A program made the translations under genes and the position numbers. From Whalleya microplaca (lineage: Eukaryota; Ascomycota; Sordariomycetes; Xylariales; Xylariaceae): a stretch of 64,000 nucleotides of DNA. The first letter of the stretch is position 1. The number at the start of each line of letters is the position of its first letter. Of this stretch, positions 1 through 11,765 are shown in pieces. The notes under the pieces are model-generated. The model ran no database searches, was not told where the DNA came from, and worked only from the letters and a program-made list of their open reading frames with translations. The stretch covers positions 310,001 to 374,000 of the forward strand of contig MU385762.1 in assembly GCA_022497155.1 (NCBI GenBank), read 5' to 3'.

Positions 1-2683
1 TCCTTCACGCGTAGAAATTCGGCAAGCAGATACCAAAACTTGAACTCCCTGATTCGATGATGCAAAGCGCTGTTGGCAGTCTCGGGAGGAGGCATAAGGG
101 GATTCTGATCAAGGTAGTCTCCGGAAAGCAGGGCCTCGAAAACTGCCACTCGGTTCCGTGCCTCAGACCCGTCATCCGTAGCCGGCAAGTGCTCGCCCAC
201 GTTGACCTTGTACTCTGACGTGTAGACTAGGGCAGCTAAATCCCAAACCACCCGGAACTCGAGATTGGCCGAGTATTGCATCCCCACGACGTCATTGGCA
301 TCCGTCTTAGACATAGACTGCAAAAAGCCTACAAGCATCTCGTTGACTGCCGTGTTGGACACCAAGGTATTGACGCCTTGAGGTTTGACATACCACTCGG
401 TTTCGAAGAATTTCTCCAAACCCGGGGCATATACCTGGTCGTAAAGGTCTCTGACCTCGTCTAGTTTTTCCTTGGTCAGAGGAGAGTCGAGAGCGGGAGG
501 GACAGCGCCCCCTAAGCTCACCAGTTCATTGACCTTCATTTTCCTTGCTGAAAAACCAGTGTAAGCCGAAGTTTGCGGTTGATAATGCGATGGCGTGGAT
601 TGCGAAACTGAGGGGTAGGAAGGAACAAACGGAGGGCCACCACCTCTGAGATGGGGTGTGTCTGATGTTTTGTGCTCAACAGGGTGGGGGGTGACAGGAT
701 TGTGTGCCGGGAAATGAGAGGTCGACATACTCGATGAGGAAAGCACACTGTCCAGTGCAGGATCTATGGCGGCCGAATATTCGAGCGGCCCGCTTTTGGC
801 CACTGACGCAGATGTTCCCGTGGGTGCCAGGCTCGCGTTGAACGATGTAGTTGCAGGTGCAGTATTAGATATTACCGAAGGGAGAGTGGCGTAATTAGTG
901 GCAGATTGGGCATTGCAGGACACCAGAGCAGAGGAAGTAGCAGGGCCGTTTCGAGGTACGGAGGCAGAGGACGAAGTCGGATTATTAGGAGCTGGCTGAA
1001 TATTTGTAGGGTGCTGTTGTTGATTCTTGAATATCGGGTCGTAGCCAAGGCATTCGCGTTTCGACTTCTGACAGTTCTTGCAAACTGGATGTTGTTCGTC
1101 ACACTAGATACATTAGATGTGAGTGCCAATGAACGACCGAACTAGCGTGGCGTTGGCAGATTTGTGGCAGGTTGGATATAGAATAACAGAAGTGGAAAGT
1201 CTGTTGTATGTGATGTGTGATGTGTGTGAGTGTGCGTGTGTGTATATATGGTGGAGTAAGAGGTGTTTAGCAATGATAGACTGGACTGCGGAGCTTGGGT
1301 TGGAGCTCTGGAGCTTGGGTGGTTTTTTTGGACCCAAACCCTGCCGTCTGGTGGTTGCGGCTGGCACTTGCTCGCTCGCTTCCTAGTAGCTCAATCTCAA
1401 GCGAAACCAAACCCCAAGCGAAGTGAAAGTAATTCAAAAGTCTAGTCCACTACACTCAAGTTTGAACTGCAAAGTTTATCCCCTTTCTTTTTTTTTCTCT
1501 CTTTTTTTCTTTCCCTAATTACTCACTATATGTCTTCCTCGCGTCGCCCTTTGCGCGGTGGGGATATTCTCTTATAATGGCACCCAGCTGATGAAAAGAT
1601 ACTATTACATACCTTTATACGCCGTTTGCGACATGTTAAACAGCCAGTTTTCGTTCGACGTTTAATCTCCTGTGAGGGCGGTCAAGGTCAGTGCTCTATC
1701 CGGAAAGAACCAGAACATTCTTAGAAGCAGAATTCGCAAATTCCAATTACCTTCTTGTGACGACCGCTGAGTACACTACCTGGACCAGTCGGGGGCAGAG
1801 CATATCGCGGGCCCAGGGGCTCTTGAGGTAGATATGCATTGCTGGCCATGGGGACCTGTGTCTGCCCATAATAATGCATAGGCTGCGGCGGCATCGAAGG
1901 CACGGCGTTCACGGGCATGGCCATGGCCATGTGCTGCTGCTGCTGGTTCTGCTGTTGAACGGAGTCGAATGTGCGCATACTCGGCAAGGCCATGGCATTA
2001 TTCGCTGCGTTCGCATTCGCATTGGCTCGGTAAGCGTCGGGTCCTTGGTTGGCCTGGGCCGGATATCCGTAGTGCGCCGTGTTCATGCCAGGTGTCGCAT
2101 ACGTCGTCGGATTCGAGTAGTTGACGGGCTGTCGAGGAGGCCCGGGATGGTGAGGGGGGTTATTCGACATAGCTTCCACCACTGGTGCGGTACCGTTCTG
2201 TTGATGCTGCTCCGGTACGGCGCCGTTGACCGCTGCCGCAGTCGAGGGAGAAGTTGCCTGATCAGCAGCGACGGTGGCCGTGGGAACAGTCACAGGTAAG
2301 GCCGTGGATGATGTCGGAGTTGCATTAGTTACGCTGGCAGAGTGATTCTCTCCGTGCTGATGCAGGGCGTGGTGGCCCTGCCCCTGCTCCTCTGCCCGCT
2401 CCTGCTCCTGCTCTTGGGCGACTTCTAATACTGCCGCTGCTGCATTTGAGGTTCGTGAATTATGTGATCGTATCTCTTCGTGTTCGAGGTCGTTTGCGTC
2501 TTGTTCTTGAGGCGTCGTGGCCTGCGCCTCCTGTGTCTTTTCTGGCTCCTGGGTAGCTTGTGATAGTGACGGTGACTTGACCAGTGACGGATGTGGGAGG
2601 GCATGGGTTGGTTCTTCAGCGGCGGCAAAGGCAGCAGGTTCAGGCTGAGGTTGAGCCTGTGGCTGTTCCTGTGCCTCTGCCAT
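1..2683 (-). CDS. Zn(II)2Cys6 transcription factor (moc3-like), C-terminus beyond the window
   Basis: Nuclear DNA-binding regulator. The model is complement(join(<1..1103, 1613..1669, 1751..2683)), with all junctions in phase 0. Exon 1 (311 codons) is low-complexity, rich in Gln, Pro and Ala, with a QQQNQQQQH run, and ends SGRHKK. A 57-nt microexon carries a basic stretch and the first half of the zinc cluster (GCLTCRKRRIK). Exon 3 opens with the second half (CDEQHPVCKNC...REC). The six cysteines are near residues 321, 324, 331, 338, 341 and 348, with typical spacing. Exon 3 stays open to the window edge, where the fungal TF middle region would lie. The ATG at 2683 is preferred for its context (aaATGG); an in-frame ATG at 2737 is possible. 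The basic flank and cluster resemble C6 factors annotated as moc3-like; that family name is recalled, not searched. Intron 2 is long for this genome (509 nt). Confidence 0.85.
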
Positions 2684-5543
2684 TTGATTTGATTTTAATT
2701 TGAAATTTTTATGGGGGCACGATCTGAGCAGGGGCATGCAGATTCTACGCCTGCGTAAGGGGGACGAAACCTGACCAGGGCTGCCAGGGGACCTGTCCGG
2801 TCCAGCACCTAGACCGGTGGCCAACGATGCCTATGCGCAGCCGAGACGAGAGATACAAGGGACTAAATCCAAAGGGGGGAGCACACGCGCGCAAAAGGCA
2901 ACAGGAGTTGGTGTCCAGGAACGGATGAGTGGTGCGATGTTTGAGGTGTTTCGACGCGACCCTGGGCCGAGATTCCTGTTAGCTCAGTCTTCGGCGCATT
3001 TGTTGTGTTTTCTCCGTGAAGAGGCCACTCGTTGCTCCTTTTGTCCTAGCGCCCGGTGCTGCAAGCTGCATTGGAGACAGATTGGAGTACAATCGAGTGC
3101 AATGGTGCCCTCGATGAGGCTGCTAGCGCGGACGGGATGTGTATGTACATAAAGTCAACGAGGATAAAAGTACAGGTAGGACACGGTCGACCATCACACA
3201 CATATGTAGGTACATGTAGTGGTTAGTGTACAGGTCCCCCGTTTATCAAAGCGCGAATGTACTGCGGATATATTTAGGTAGACTCTACACTCGTAGGTAG
3301 CGCATATTGGTAGATGGATGGAGGAGGGACACGCAGGAGGATCCCGGAGCGCACATTCTCGTGCTAACCAGGCTGACCAAGTGTGACATGATGAGTAACT
3401 GATGCATGGGAATCGGGGGTGGTGGTGTGCTGGAGGATAGGTACCCAGCATAAATAGACAGGTAAATAGTTATGGACAGTTACTTGAGAATCCAGGCGTT
3501 TGTATAATGTATCGACGCATATTACTCCAAGGAAAATGGCTACCTACCTTCAATAATAACTTGAAAAGTAAACCCAATGTGTCTTAAATGCGTGACGCTA
3601 TTCAAGGGGAGCTGTGCGTATGTCTTTTACTCGTGGGATACATGTACAAGCCGTCAGTAGGTAATGTAAGTAAGTACTGTACATACCGTAAGCAAGTCGA
3701 AGAGAAGTCCAAAACCAGGCCCGTCAACGGCGTGAATAGACGAGAAAGGCAGCTCGGTGACCCAGACTACCAGACTCGCAAGGGCGCCCCACAGGTATAC
3801 CGTATCGCTCAGAGATGTCGACAGCGGTGGTCGGTATGGAGAAGCAGCAACAGATACAGAAGCCGGTACAGAAGCAGATACAGATACGCAGCAAGAATCT
3901 CTGATCAATTGTGACTTTCCGTATTCCACGCCGCAACGGTACGCCACGCCACGCTGTGTCGCGCGCCAGTGCCAGCTTTGGCGTGTTCGTGAAAATGATA
4001 AAATTTTGCTTCCTTTTCAACCAACAGGCTGTTCTCCTGGCGACAGGGGGGGTAGGGGTTCCTAGACCAATGCATATGCACGTACGTGTGTGTATGCACC
4101 TGAACAATGACCAAGGCCCGAGGAGTTATTGGAAAGGAAATTTTGATTGATAAGGTAGGTAAAAGTCAGACCGAAATCTGAGCGAGATGCAGATAGTACA
4201 CAGCGACGATTGAAGGTCGTCGGGAGTATTTCGTGGTTGAATTCAGAGTTCTCACAAAGTCAGAGTACCAATGAGAATCCGCGCAGAAAATATAATTCCG
4301 TCCTGATTCCATTAAAGTGCGTATCGATCTACAGAGTATATGCAAATACACGTGTGTCCCTAGACAGCCTTATAAGTTATAAACGAGTGCTAAAAGACAG
4401 GTGCTAACTCTAATCGTGTGGGCATCCTAGGTTGAAGAATGTACATGTACGAAATACGGATTTCAGGTGGAGGACTTTCCATTTGTTGGATTCGATACCC
4501 TGTACGAAGTACATGTAGTATGTATGCGGTGGAAGTAGTGGGTGTACAATATTTTCGGTATTATGCAGGATCGCTAACAGCAAATTCTAGACCGTGCCAG
4601 CCGCACCTACTGAATCTACAGCTGTACTTGGTACTTAGACACAATACATGCTGACATAATGAACTCCTATCCTCTTCTAACCCTGTTGCACATGTATGTA
4701 TTCATTTGCCTATTCATTCTTCTGACCTATAACTATGTTATAACTAATTAACAGCCCAACCTTCCAACCGACAAGTTATATGTTGAAGTCCATACCAACC
4801 CCCTTCCAGAGATTACGTATGTTCCCTCAATTCGGAAATCCCAAACAGATTAGTTCATTCTTTCTAGTTGTTATAATACGACGTAAGCAATCGTGCGCCT
4901 GTTGATACGCGTCAGGAACTTGACTGCGCTACTGCGGTTCCAACTACCTTACATTTCCGGCCTGTACTGTAACCATTGCCCACGCTACCTACCCGTGCAT
5001 ATATGAACGATTCCATGCCATGCTTGCTTGCATACGAACCTTAAGTGACTTGGGGCTCAAGACTATAGGTAGTACCAGCCGTGCTAGCACCACCACCACC
5101 ACCCAAGCCCCTGTAACATGTATGCTGTAACATGGTTAATAACCATGAGCTATTGACACGCGCCACTCTGTATCTGTTCGCGCTTGACTAACCCCGGCTC
5201 ATCACTGACAATATTTGCATTGGGTACGAGCTGCAAGATCCCCAATCAAACCTAGACGAGACATATCCAGGCATCTGTGGCCGACAAATATCCAGATTGC
5301 CTGCTTCGCACGAAAGGGAAATTTCACGAGTGCCCTGGCCTCAAGGGACATTATCCGTTGACTAACAAGACATGTACCTAATAGCACGGCGTGAGATCAT
5401 CATTCGTATGGTTCTCTACGGTTCTCTACCGACAGATATGTTAGTGGGGCCAGGGTGTGAGTCGCCTCTTATTAGCTTCATTTACTCCGGGCGATACCGT
5501 TGCGTCGATCCAGTTGATCGCCATGCTAATGCCAACCGGCGTG
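2684..5543. other. Intergenic region, no supported gene
   Basis: This is the 5' flank of the zinc-cluster gene and gene-poor DNA beyond it. Only short ORFs without coding character are present. The sequence is rich in TAGGTA/TACCTA and GTACAT words, for example around 3160-3220, 4150 and 4430-4520. A short imperfect CAGATACAGAAGC-type repeat lies at about 3850-3890. Nothing else is recognised. Confidence 0.6.
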
Positions 5544-5546
5544 TTA

Positions 5547-6183
5547 GGCCGTGTTTACCAAAATCTTAGGACTGCCACCACTAAGCTCCATATATACTTA
5601 TCGACCCATATAAAATGCATTACAGATTATGTAACTTACCAGATGTATTATGGGCCTTTGCGTGCTGACTAGCAGCTCACCTTGAATTCAAGACCTCCTC
5701 CTTCAATACCTTCAGAGCCTCTTATATTAATACCTTCGATACCATTCTTTTAGGTTTACGCCAATCGGGAGAGCTACTGCAATTGCGTAATATATATCAT
5801 TATTATTAACTATCTGAAATATTTCATAATAGCTTCAGGTCGGCTTTTCAAGTAAAAAACTAACCCTATTTAGTAACGATATGTCCAGTCGCTGCAGTCC
5901 TATTTCACGGCTGGAGCAAAATCCAACAGCCGCCGCAATGACTGCGGCGGCTGGACTGCCTACCTTATAAGGTAAAGTTGCCTAGAAAACAGGGGGTGTA
6001 CAACCCCGTTTTTCATAAAGCTGACTGCCGCCGCTGCGGGAATTGTACACGACTTGTAGCTGTTATACAGCTGTAAATCACAGCTAAAGGGGGTAAGGTT
6101 CAGTGGAGTAACCCCCCTGTGGTGGCAAAAAGATACATTTTTGATCGAAGCCAGTGGCCGCAGTCAAGTTGGTAAACACGGCC
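5547..6183. mobile_element. PIF/Harbinger-like MITE (non-autonomous DNA transposon)
   Basis: The 637-bp element begins GGCCGTGTTTACCAA at 5547 and ends with the exact reverse complement, TTGGTAAACACGGCC, at 6169-6183. Both ends are flanked by TTA (5544-5546 and 6184-6186), matching the 3-bp TWA target-site duplication of the PIF/Harbinger superfamily. Similarity continues inward beyond the perfect 15 bp, with GACTGC and CCACT words in both arms. The interior has no transposase ORF, but holds several short palindromes, including a perfect hairpin at 5927-5953. Superfamily assignment rests on the TSD and TIR style only. Confidence 0.75.
5927..5953. repeat. Perfect inverted repeat inside the MITE
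   Basis: CAGCCGCCGCA and its exact reverse complement TGCGGCGGCTG are separated by 5 nt, giving a GC-rich hairpin with 11-bp arms inside an AT-rich element. Nearby are the shorter palindrome ACCTTATAAGGT and a GGGGTGTACAACCCC-type inverted repeat, so the central part could fold strongly in single-stranded DNA or RNA. Confidence 0.85.
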
Positions 6184-6186
6184 TTA

Positions 6187-8559
6187 GATCCTGGGATTCA
6201 ACCAAGACTATGCATAGCTTATTCAGACTACGACTGCGGAGTTACTATGTATGAATCTCGCACATAACCTCAAAATCCCCTATTAGATTATAGGGGCATT
6301 AGCTAGCTTATTGTTTTGGCGACGAGTGTCTAGTCGAAAGGCAATCTATTCTTCCATTCCTATTCTCATTTCGTTTTACGAAAGTAATTCTCTAGCGTTG
6401 GAGCAATGCGATATCTACTTAGCCCTCTCGGCGTGGGGCCAAGTCAGAGGAGCTGGTGATGCTCGGTGAATATTTTGTATGTGGAAGGTCTCGCTTCGAA
6501 TATGGGTCTCCGACCTTCCGCGCATTTTTACAATATCTATATCTAAGCAAGTAAGTAGATCGCACGATCTCACTGTCACTCTCTTTCGTTTCTATTAAAT
6601 ATTTATAGGGTTTCATTCCGCAATAATCACGACTTCATGCTCCTATCATCTTCTCGCCTATCTTCATGCTCTTAGGCGAAGCTTAGCAATGTCAAACAGC
6701 GGACCGCATGTTCAGATACAGCACATGCAATCGAGATATTTACACCGATGTCGTGACACACAGATTAGACCCATCGAATGTAGTAACCTAAGGCAAAGCT
6801 TTATTACTGGGTTTTGGCTGATATAAACTTACTCATTAGGCTCTTTCAATTCTTGCATCTCAATGCCAAGAACCCCCACGACGTGGGCTGCAAAAACGGC
6901 TCAGATACAGCTCTTAGTTTTCAAGGAGTGACGCACGAGAGTTATTCTATACATACTGTGGGCATTTCTGTCTAACTCTTCGTACTGTCCCGAAACCATA
7001 CTACACTTCAGCCAAAAGCCTAGCTTTTTCCACGAGAAGCTCGTGAAGCCCGCCGGCCATTTATGGGAAAACGGACCGTCTAACCGTGTCCGTGGCAAGA
7101 CCTCACGTGGCAACTTATTTCTCTAGTACCTGTATCTGAATTGATCCCGGATTTGCGCTGAGCTACCCAGAACATTTCTACAATCCGTGGATGACGTTGA
7201 CTTGTCGAGAAGAGCACACCGTCACCATCGTCTTTCGCCATTATCTTTCGCCGTCGTCATTCACCATAGGCCCTATAGAAATTGGTATTTGGTTGACTTT
7301 CAACAGCATCAAGTAGTTTATAATATCACGATGGTGGACCTAGATCCTCGGAACGCACGAAGTCGTGGCTGTGTGACGTGGCTGGCATAAGGCGGCCTGT
7401 TGAGGTCTAAGACAGAATAGAGTGTCGGCAGGTATCAATTACAATTGCATAACCTGATGAACAGTTCATTTTATAATATATTACTAAAGCATGTCTAGAT
7501 TAATACATACGAACAGCTAGTAATGCGTTTCATGCATTGCTTCGTGGTGGAGAGTCACTAATCCATTGCTAAAGTCTACTTATAGCAGCATGGAAAAGCT
7601 CATTCTCAATTACGTCAAGTCTTTGCTACAGAGCAATATTCTCGCTAATGAAGGAGCTTCCCAAGGGCCCAAAAGGGAGACCCCCGATTTTACGAAATAT
7701 CACCGAACAGCAGGGCCGATGAAATAGACAACAAGCAATAGGAGTATCAATGACATTGCGGCACAGATCAGGGTAGCGTGCTGTAGCAGTTGTCGCTATC
7801 TACTCTCGCTTCCCTCATGCTGTCAGAAATTCAAGCGAAGCTTAAGCTAGCAATATCGACACCATCGTGTCTAGCAATCTAACAAGGTACTGCAAATAGT
7901 ATCCTTCAACTAGTAACCCTGTGATGGAGAAGATTGATTGAGCACGACTGTCTTCCTTTCAAAATAGCTGAGACATTGTCTATGCCTCCTAGTCATAAAC
8001 TCTTCTTACCTAATCAAATCTAGGAAGTCTTACTCACAGGTGTCTGCTTCAACTTTCGATAATCCTCGCAATCCTGCAGCTTAATATTATACTTTGATTT
8101 AGGTATGTAAGGTCTGACCAGTATACACGAGTCTCCAATGTAAAGGCTTTCAGACCGTCAAGTTGTCCCAGGATATCCGCTCTTGACCACTTCCGAGATC
8201 AATCTGCATTCAGTAGTTGGCTACAAGTCATCATCACCTCAACATCCAACCCCTTCAAGCTCGGCAGCTTTATGCCTTAGGGTCCACACTGCTCCTTCAA
8301 TCTCTTCTCTCCTTCCTCCTTTCCTACCTGCCAACCAATATCCCTAGAGCTGTAGATGTGTATTTAGCCCTACTTAGGCCTTTGGGACTCACAATTTCAA
8401 CTGAGAAAATCACCCTCTCGACGCTAAGTGTATAATTTTGACTTCATAGAGCACTTCCAGCATATCGGCGTATAGCAGTTGGTAGACATCAACTTTATTT
8501 CATAGAGCAGACACGGGATGGTACCAAGCACAGCTAAGACTCATAATTCACGGGGTAAA
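6187..8559. other. Intergenic AT-rich region, no supported gene
   Basis: No ORF here has coding character. The longest candidates lack good starts or family-like sequence. Several stretches (about 7430-8150) are strongly AT-rich and could be old decayed repeats, but no ends or coding remnants were found. Confidence 0.55.
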
Positions 8560-9001
8560 TCATATCAGGCACACATTTGACTCGAACCCGCCCTCGCCGT
8601 CCTCGATGTTAGCCTGCAGCGACTCGCCAGGCGGATCGCCATCGCGATGTATGTGCTGCCCGGGTGCCCACAACGTTGGATACGGACCGATCTGCGGAAT
8701 GTAGCCCACCTGAATGATGAGATGGCCATCTAGAACAAGCCCATAGATGCGCGGGTAAGGTGGCTCGCGTGGTAAGTACCTCGTCCTGGCTAAAGTGTAC
8801 TGCCGATCTAGCCAGTGTTTGCTTCAGGTCGGTTTCGCGTGTTTGGCGAAACAGCGGAACTGGAGATGCGATACTGAGGGATGGAGGAATGGTATTTTGG
8901 TGGTATTCTCTGTGCCTCTGAGTTGCAGTCTGGAATCCTACGGTTCTGGAAGCGAAACTGCATGAGCGCCAAGCACTACCACGCTTCTTAATGCTCACCA
9001 T
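8560..9001 (-). pseudogene. Possible degraded or multi-exon gene of unknown function
   Basis: A GC-richer island in AT-rich surroundings. In one minus-strand frame about 75 codons are open from about 8790 down to a TGA at 8560-8562. They read like ordinary protein (PRIYGLVLDGHLIIQVGYIP, then LWAPGQHIHRDGDPPGES). A second frame is open from an ATG at 9001 to 8609, but looks less protein-like. No splice model joins the two cleanly; a GTACTT donor near 8787 is weak. The product family is not recognised. It could be the last exon of a real gene, a decayed gene, or chance. Confidence 0.3.
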
Positions 9002-9316
9002 TATTGGTTTGTGATGTCACATCAGAGCGAGAAGTGCAGTTTGAAGCATTGGATAGACCTGTGATGATCTGACTTCTCGTTCCTTTATGCCTAGAAGTCG
9101 TATATGCAATTGAGTCCCTCAGGATGTACGAGTTGTTTTCACTAGGACTCAACTTGCTTCGGCAGCAAAGAGATGAATCCTCTCAGCGATTCAATTAAGT
9201 TTGAATCAGATACCTAGCTATTGAATTGACAAATACCCGAGACTGACAAGGCAACGCAATCTACCCGCTGCGTCCTGTAGGAAACGACTAAAGTGATATA
9301 TACGCATGGGCTTGGA
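9002..9316. other. Short intergenic gap
   Basis: A 315-base spacer between the 3' end of the hydrolase gene and the 8560-9001 island. No ORF, repeat or RNA gene was seen. Confidence 0.6.
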
Positions 9317-10569
9317 TTAAATAGTATTTCCGTCTCCTTGCACTTTTGGAGGAGGATCTATGGTCGTCTGCTCTAAAGCATTGATCACTGCTTCTGTAGT
9401 TGATGGCAATGCAGAAGGGACTTCGATATTCCATTCGCCCTCGTCTGCCTTTGCCCAACGTATCGACTCGAGCAAGACATCGTTCCACCGCTTATGCGAG
9501 GGAACCTGCAAGAAGCCGGCGAAGGCATGTGGTAAACCGGGGAAGATGTGAACTTTCGTCCGAACACTTGGTGACGTTGTCAGTATACCACCAGCAGGCT
9601 AGTTAGGGGCGCATGTGTGCCACGATCACACAGCCATGTGTCGGGCAAAGCGTTGTTGTGTACGTACCCGGCATTTTTCAACTTCTGCGCATACCACAGC
9701 GCCTCGTCTCTGAGCGGATCCCACCCAGCGATCAACAACGCCGTCGGCGGGCTGCCCTTCAACTCGTCCTCCTCCGCTAATCCAGGGCTCCACGTCCGAT
9801 CGAACGGATCGACGTCAGTGCCCAGCAGCTCTGTGAAACGCTGAATGCGCTTCTTGTGGAGCACCGCCGCCTCCTCGCACTGCACCGGAGACGACTTTTC
9901 CCTATCCGCGAACAAGTGGTACGGAAAGGCGGCCCCGTGGAGCAGATTCGGAACCGCTAAAAGCTGGGCCTTGACTCTACAGGGCTCCCCGGTCTCGCGC
10001 GCGCGCTTGACCTCCCGCTGCACCACCGCCGCCGTCAGGTTACCCCCGGCCGAGACGCCGCCGACAAGCACGCGGGCGGTATCAATGGAGAGCAAATCCG
10101 CGTGCTCCAAGATCCAGTCGAAGCCGTCCAGGGCGTCGTGCCAGGCCGTCAGGCCGCTGACCTGCGGCGTGTGGCGGTAACACAAGTGTATGACGTTCAT
10201 GCTGAGCGCGTGCGCCATCCACGAGCAGTGGAAGCGCTCCGTATCGAGGCTGCCGAAAATGAAGCCACCTCCGTGCAGGTACACGAAGGTGGGCAGCTTC
10301 GCGCCGTCGAAGGCGGGCGCATTGGGCCGGTACGCCCGGATCCCGATGGTGGCGCCGTCTCGCGTCGGTGCCGTGTGGTCCTGGGTAGAGACCAGGGGAC
10401 CGATGCCGCTGGCTGCGAGGCGCGCCGCGGCGTTGTTGGCGCGGGTGCTGTTGGCTAGCTCCTGCAACTTGTCAGACGGCAGATGGTCGGGGCTCACCAG
10501 AGCGTTAGGATTGGCTTGAATGAAGGAGAGCCATTCCTCGCTTGGTGTTCCCCATTGGCTGAAATCCAT
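9317..10569 (-). CDS. Alpha/beta hydrolase, hormone-sensitive-lipase family (esterase/lipase)
   Basis: Predicted carboxylic-ester hydrolase of 383 aa, complement(join(9317..9566, 9668..10569)). The 101-nt intron has donor GTACGT, branch ACTGAC and acceptor AAG, in phase 2. The family hallmarks are present in order: the oxyanion motif HGGG (residues 99-102), the nucleophile elbow GVSAG with Ser173, the acid in AGWDPLRDE (Asp284), and the histidine in exon 2, FPGLPHAF (His314). The histidine is recovered only by splicing; reading through the intron gives a truncated protein. No signal peptide is evident, so it is probably intracellular. The ATG at 10569 (MDFSQW) is preferred over one 33 nt upstream. 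The substrate cannot be inferred. Neighbours are unrelated. Confidence 0.88.
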
Positions 10570-11765
10570 TATAGCGGTAGTTACACAAATAAATAATATC
10601 ACTAGATCCCGTGAAAGTTAAATGGGACTATTGTACTACGTAAGACCTAGATAGTCAAGTTCTGACTTAGGTTGGTGGAGTCTGAGAGAGAGAGAACAGT
10701 ATAATGAGGGGAAGTGTGGTGTCGGCTAATTATAGTCGTATTTGTAAGCAGGCGATTGCGGTCTAGTTCCTTTGAAATAGAGTGTGCTACGTATGACGAT
10801 AGGTAGGTAATTTCTGCATTTTTACTCAAGTTTTATAGATACAAATATCAGTCAATCAATATAGTTGCCCGCAACGTTCTTGTATATAACACACTTTTTG
10901 TTAGCTTAAGTGAATGTATAAAGTATTAAAGATGGGATTGCTTAAACCCAACCAAATCCGACTGTACACAACCTTATACAATATTATATCGAGACTGCCA
11001 ACTACTTACTAGACCTCATAGAGTACGAGAGGATAACATCACTGAATTTTTGGAGTTGGTAGCAGTGATTTACTGACGTTCGATATTTTTCGATACTTTC
11101 GGTACTTTTAACTCTTATCAGGTACCCTCCATCAAGTTAGGTAGTATGATTGTTTGCTAACGAAATATTGATGATATCTTATGGGCTGGTTCCGCCTAGT
11201 TTGCTTCCGTGCTCCATAAGATGCCGGCTCTAAGTTATATTATTTCCCCTTTTTGTTTACGTTTGCCTCATAATATGAATAAATAGCAAGTTATCAGAAG
11301 ATTTCATCAGCAGGTTAGCAATGGAAGGTCAAACAAACCAATACCAGCAAACATTATTCACATATAAGGACGATTGCAGTGGATGTATATAAAACAGAAA
11401 ATGGGAAGGTGTAAGCGAAGCTAGCCTGATTTTGTCTTGGATGTCTTCAAGTTCAAGTTGTTTGGCTTGTGGGGGAATATCGGGAATACTAGAGCTTTGA
11501 TGTATATTGGATGGTTTGACAAGTGCCTAGGTGCCTAGGTCATTCACCTTCGGGTAGGCATATCCCTATACGTTCACTACTGTTCAGAGTCGTACTATTG
11601 TCAACGCACATAATATTTATACTTCCAGATATCTCTCAAAAGAAACCTCTTTCCAGAAACACAAAAATACACACACAGTGTGGTACTCCTATATATCACT
11701 ATTATAGATCACTACCTTACGTCGCAGCATTTCACTTCCCAAGTTGCACTTCCTTTATTAACATC
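10570..11765. other. Intergenic region, no supported gene
   Basis: AT-rich spacer between the divergently placed hydrolase and ankyrin-like genes. It would contain both promoters. No recognisable element or RNA gene was seen. Confidence 0.55.

Noticed and set aside
8217..8435. 72-codon plus-strand ORF
   Set aside because: Starts with TTG, has no ATG and no family-like sequence; not expected in a eukaryotic nuclear genome.
8575..8600. GGGTTCGAGTC on the minus strand, resembling a tRNA T-loop
   Set aside because: The flanks do not form a T-stem or acceptor stem, and no D or anticodon arm is found.
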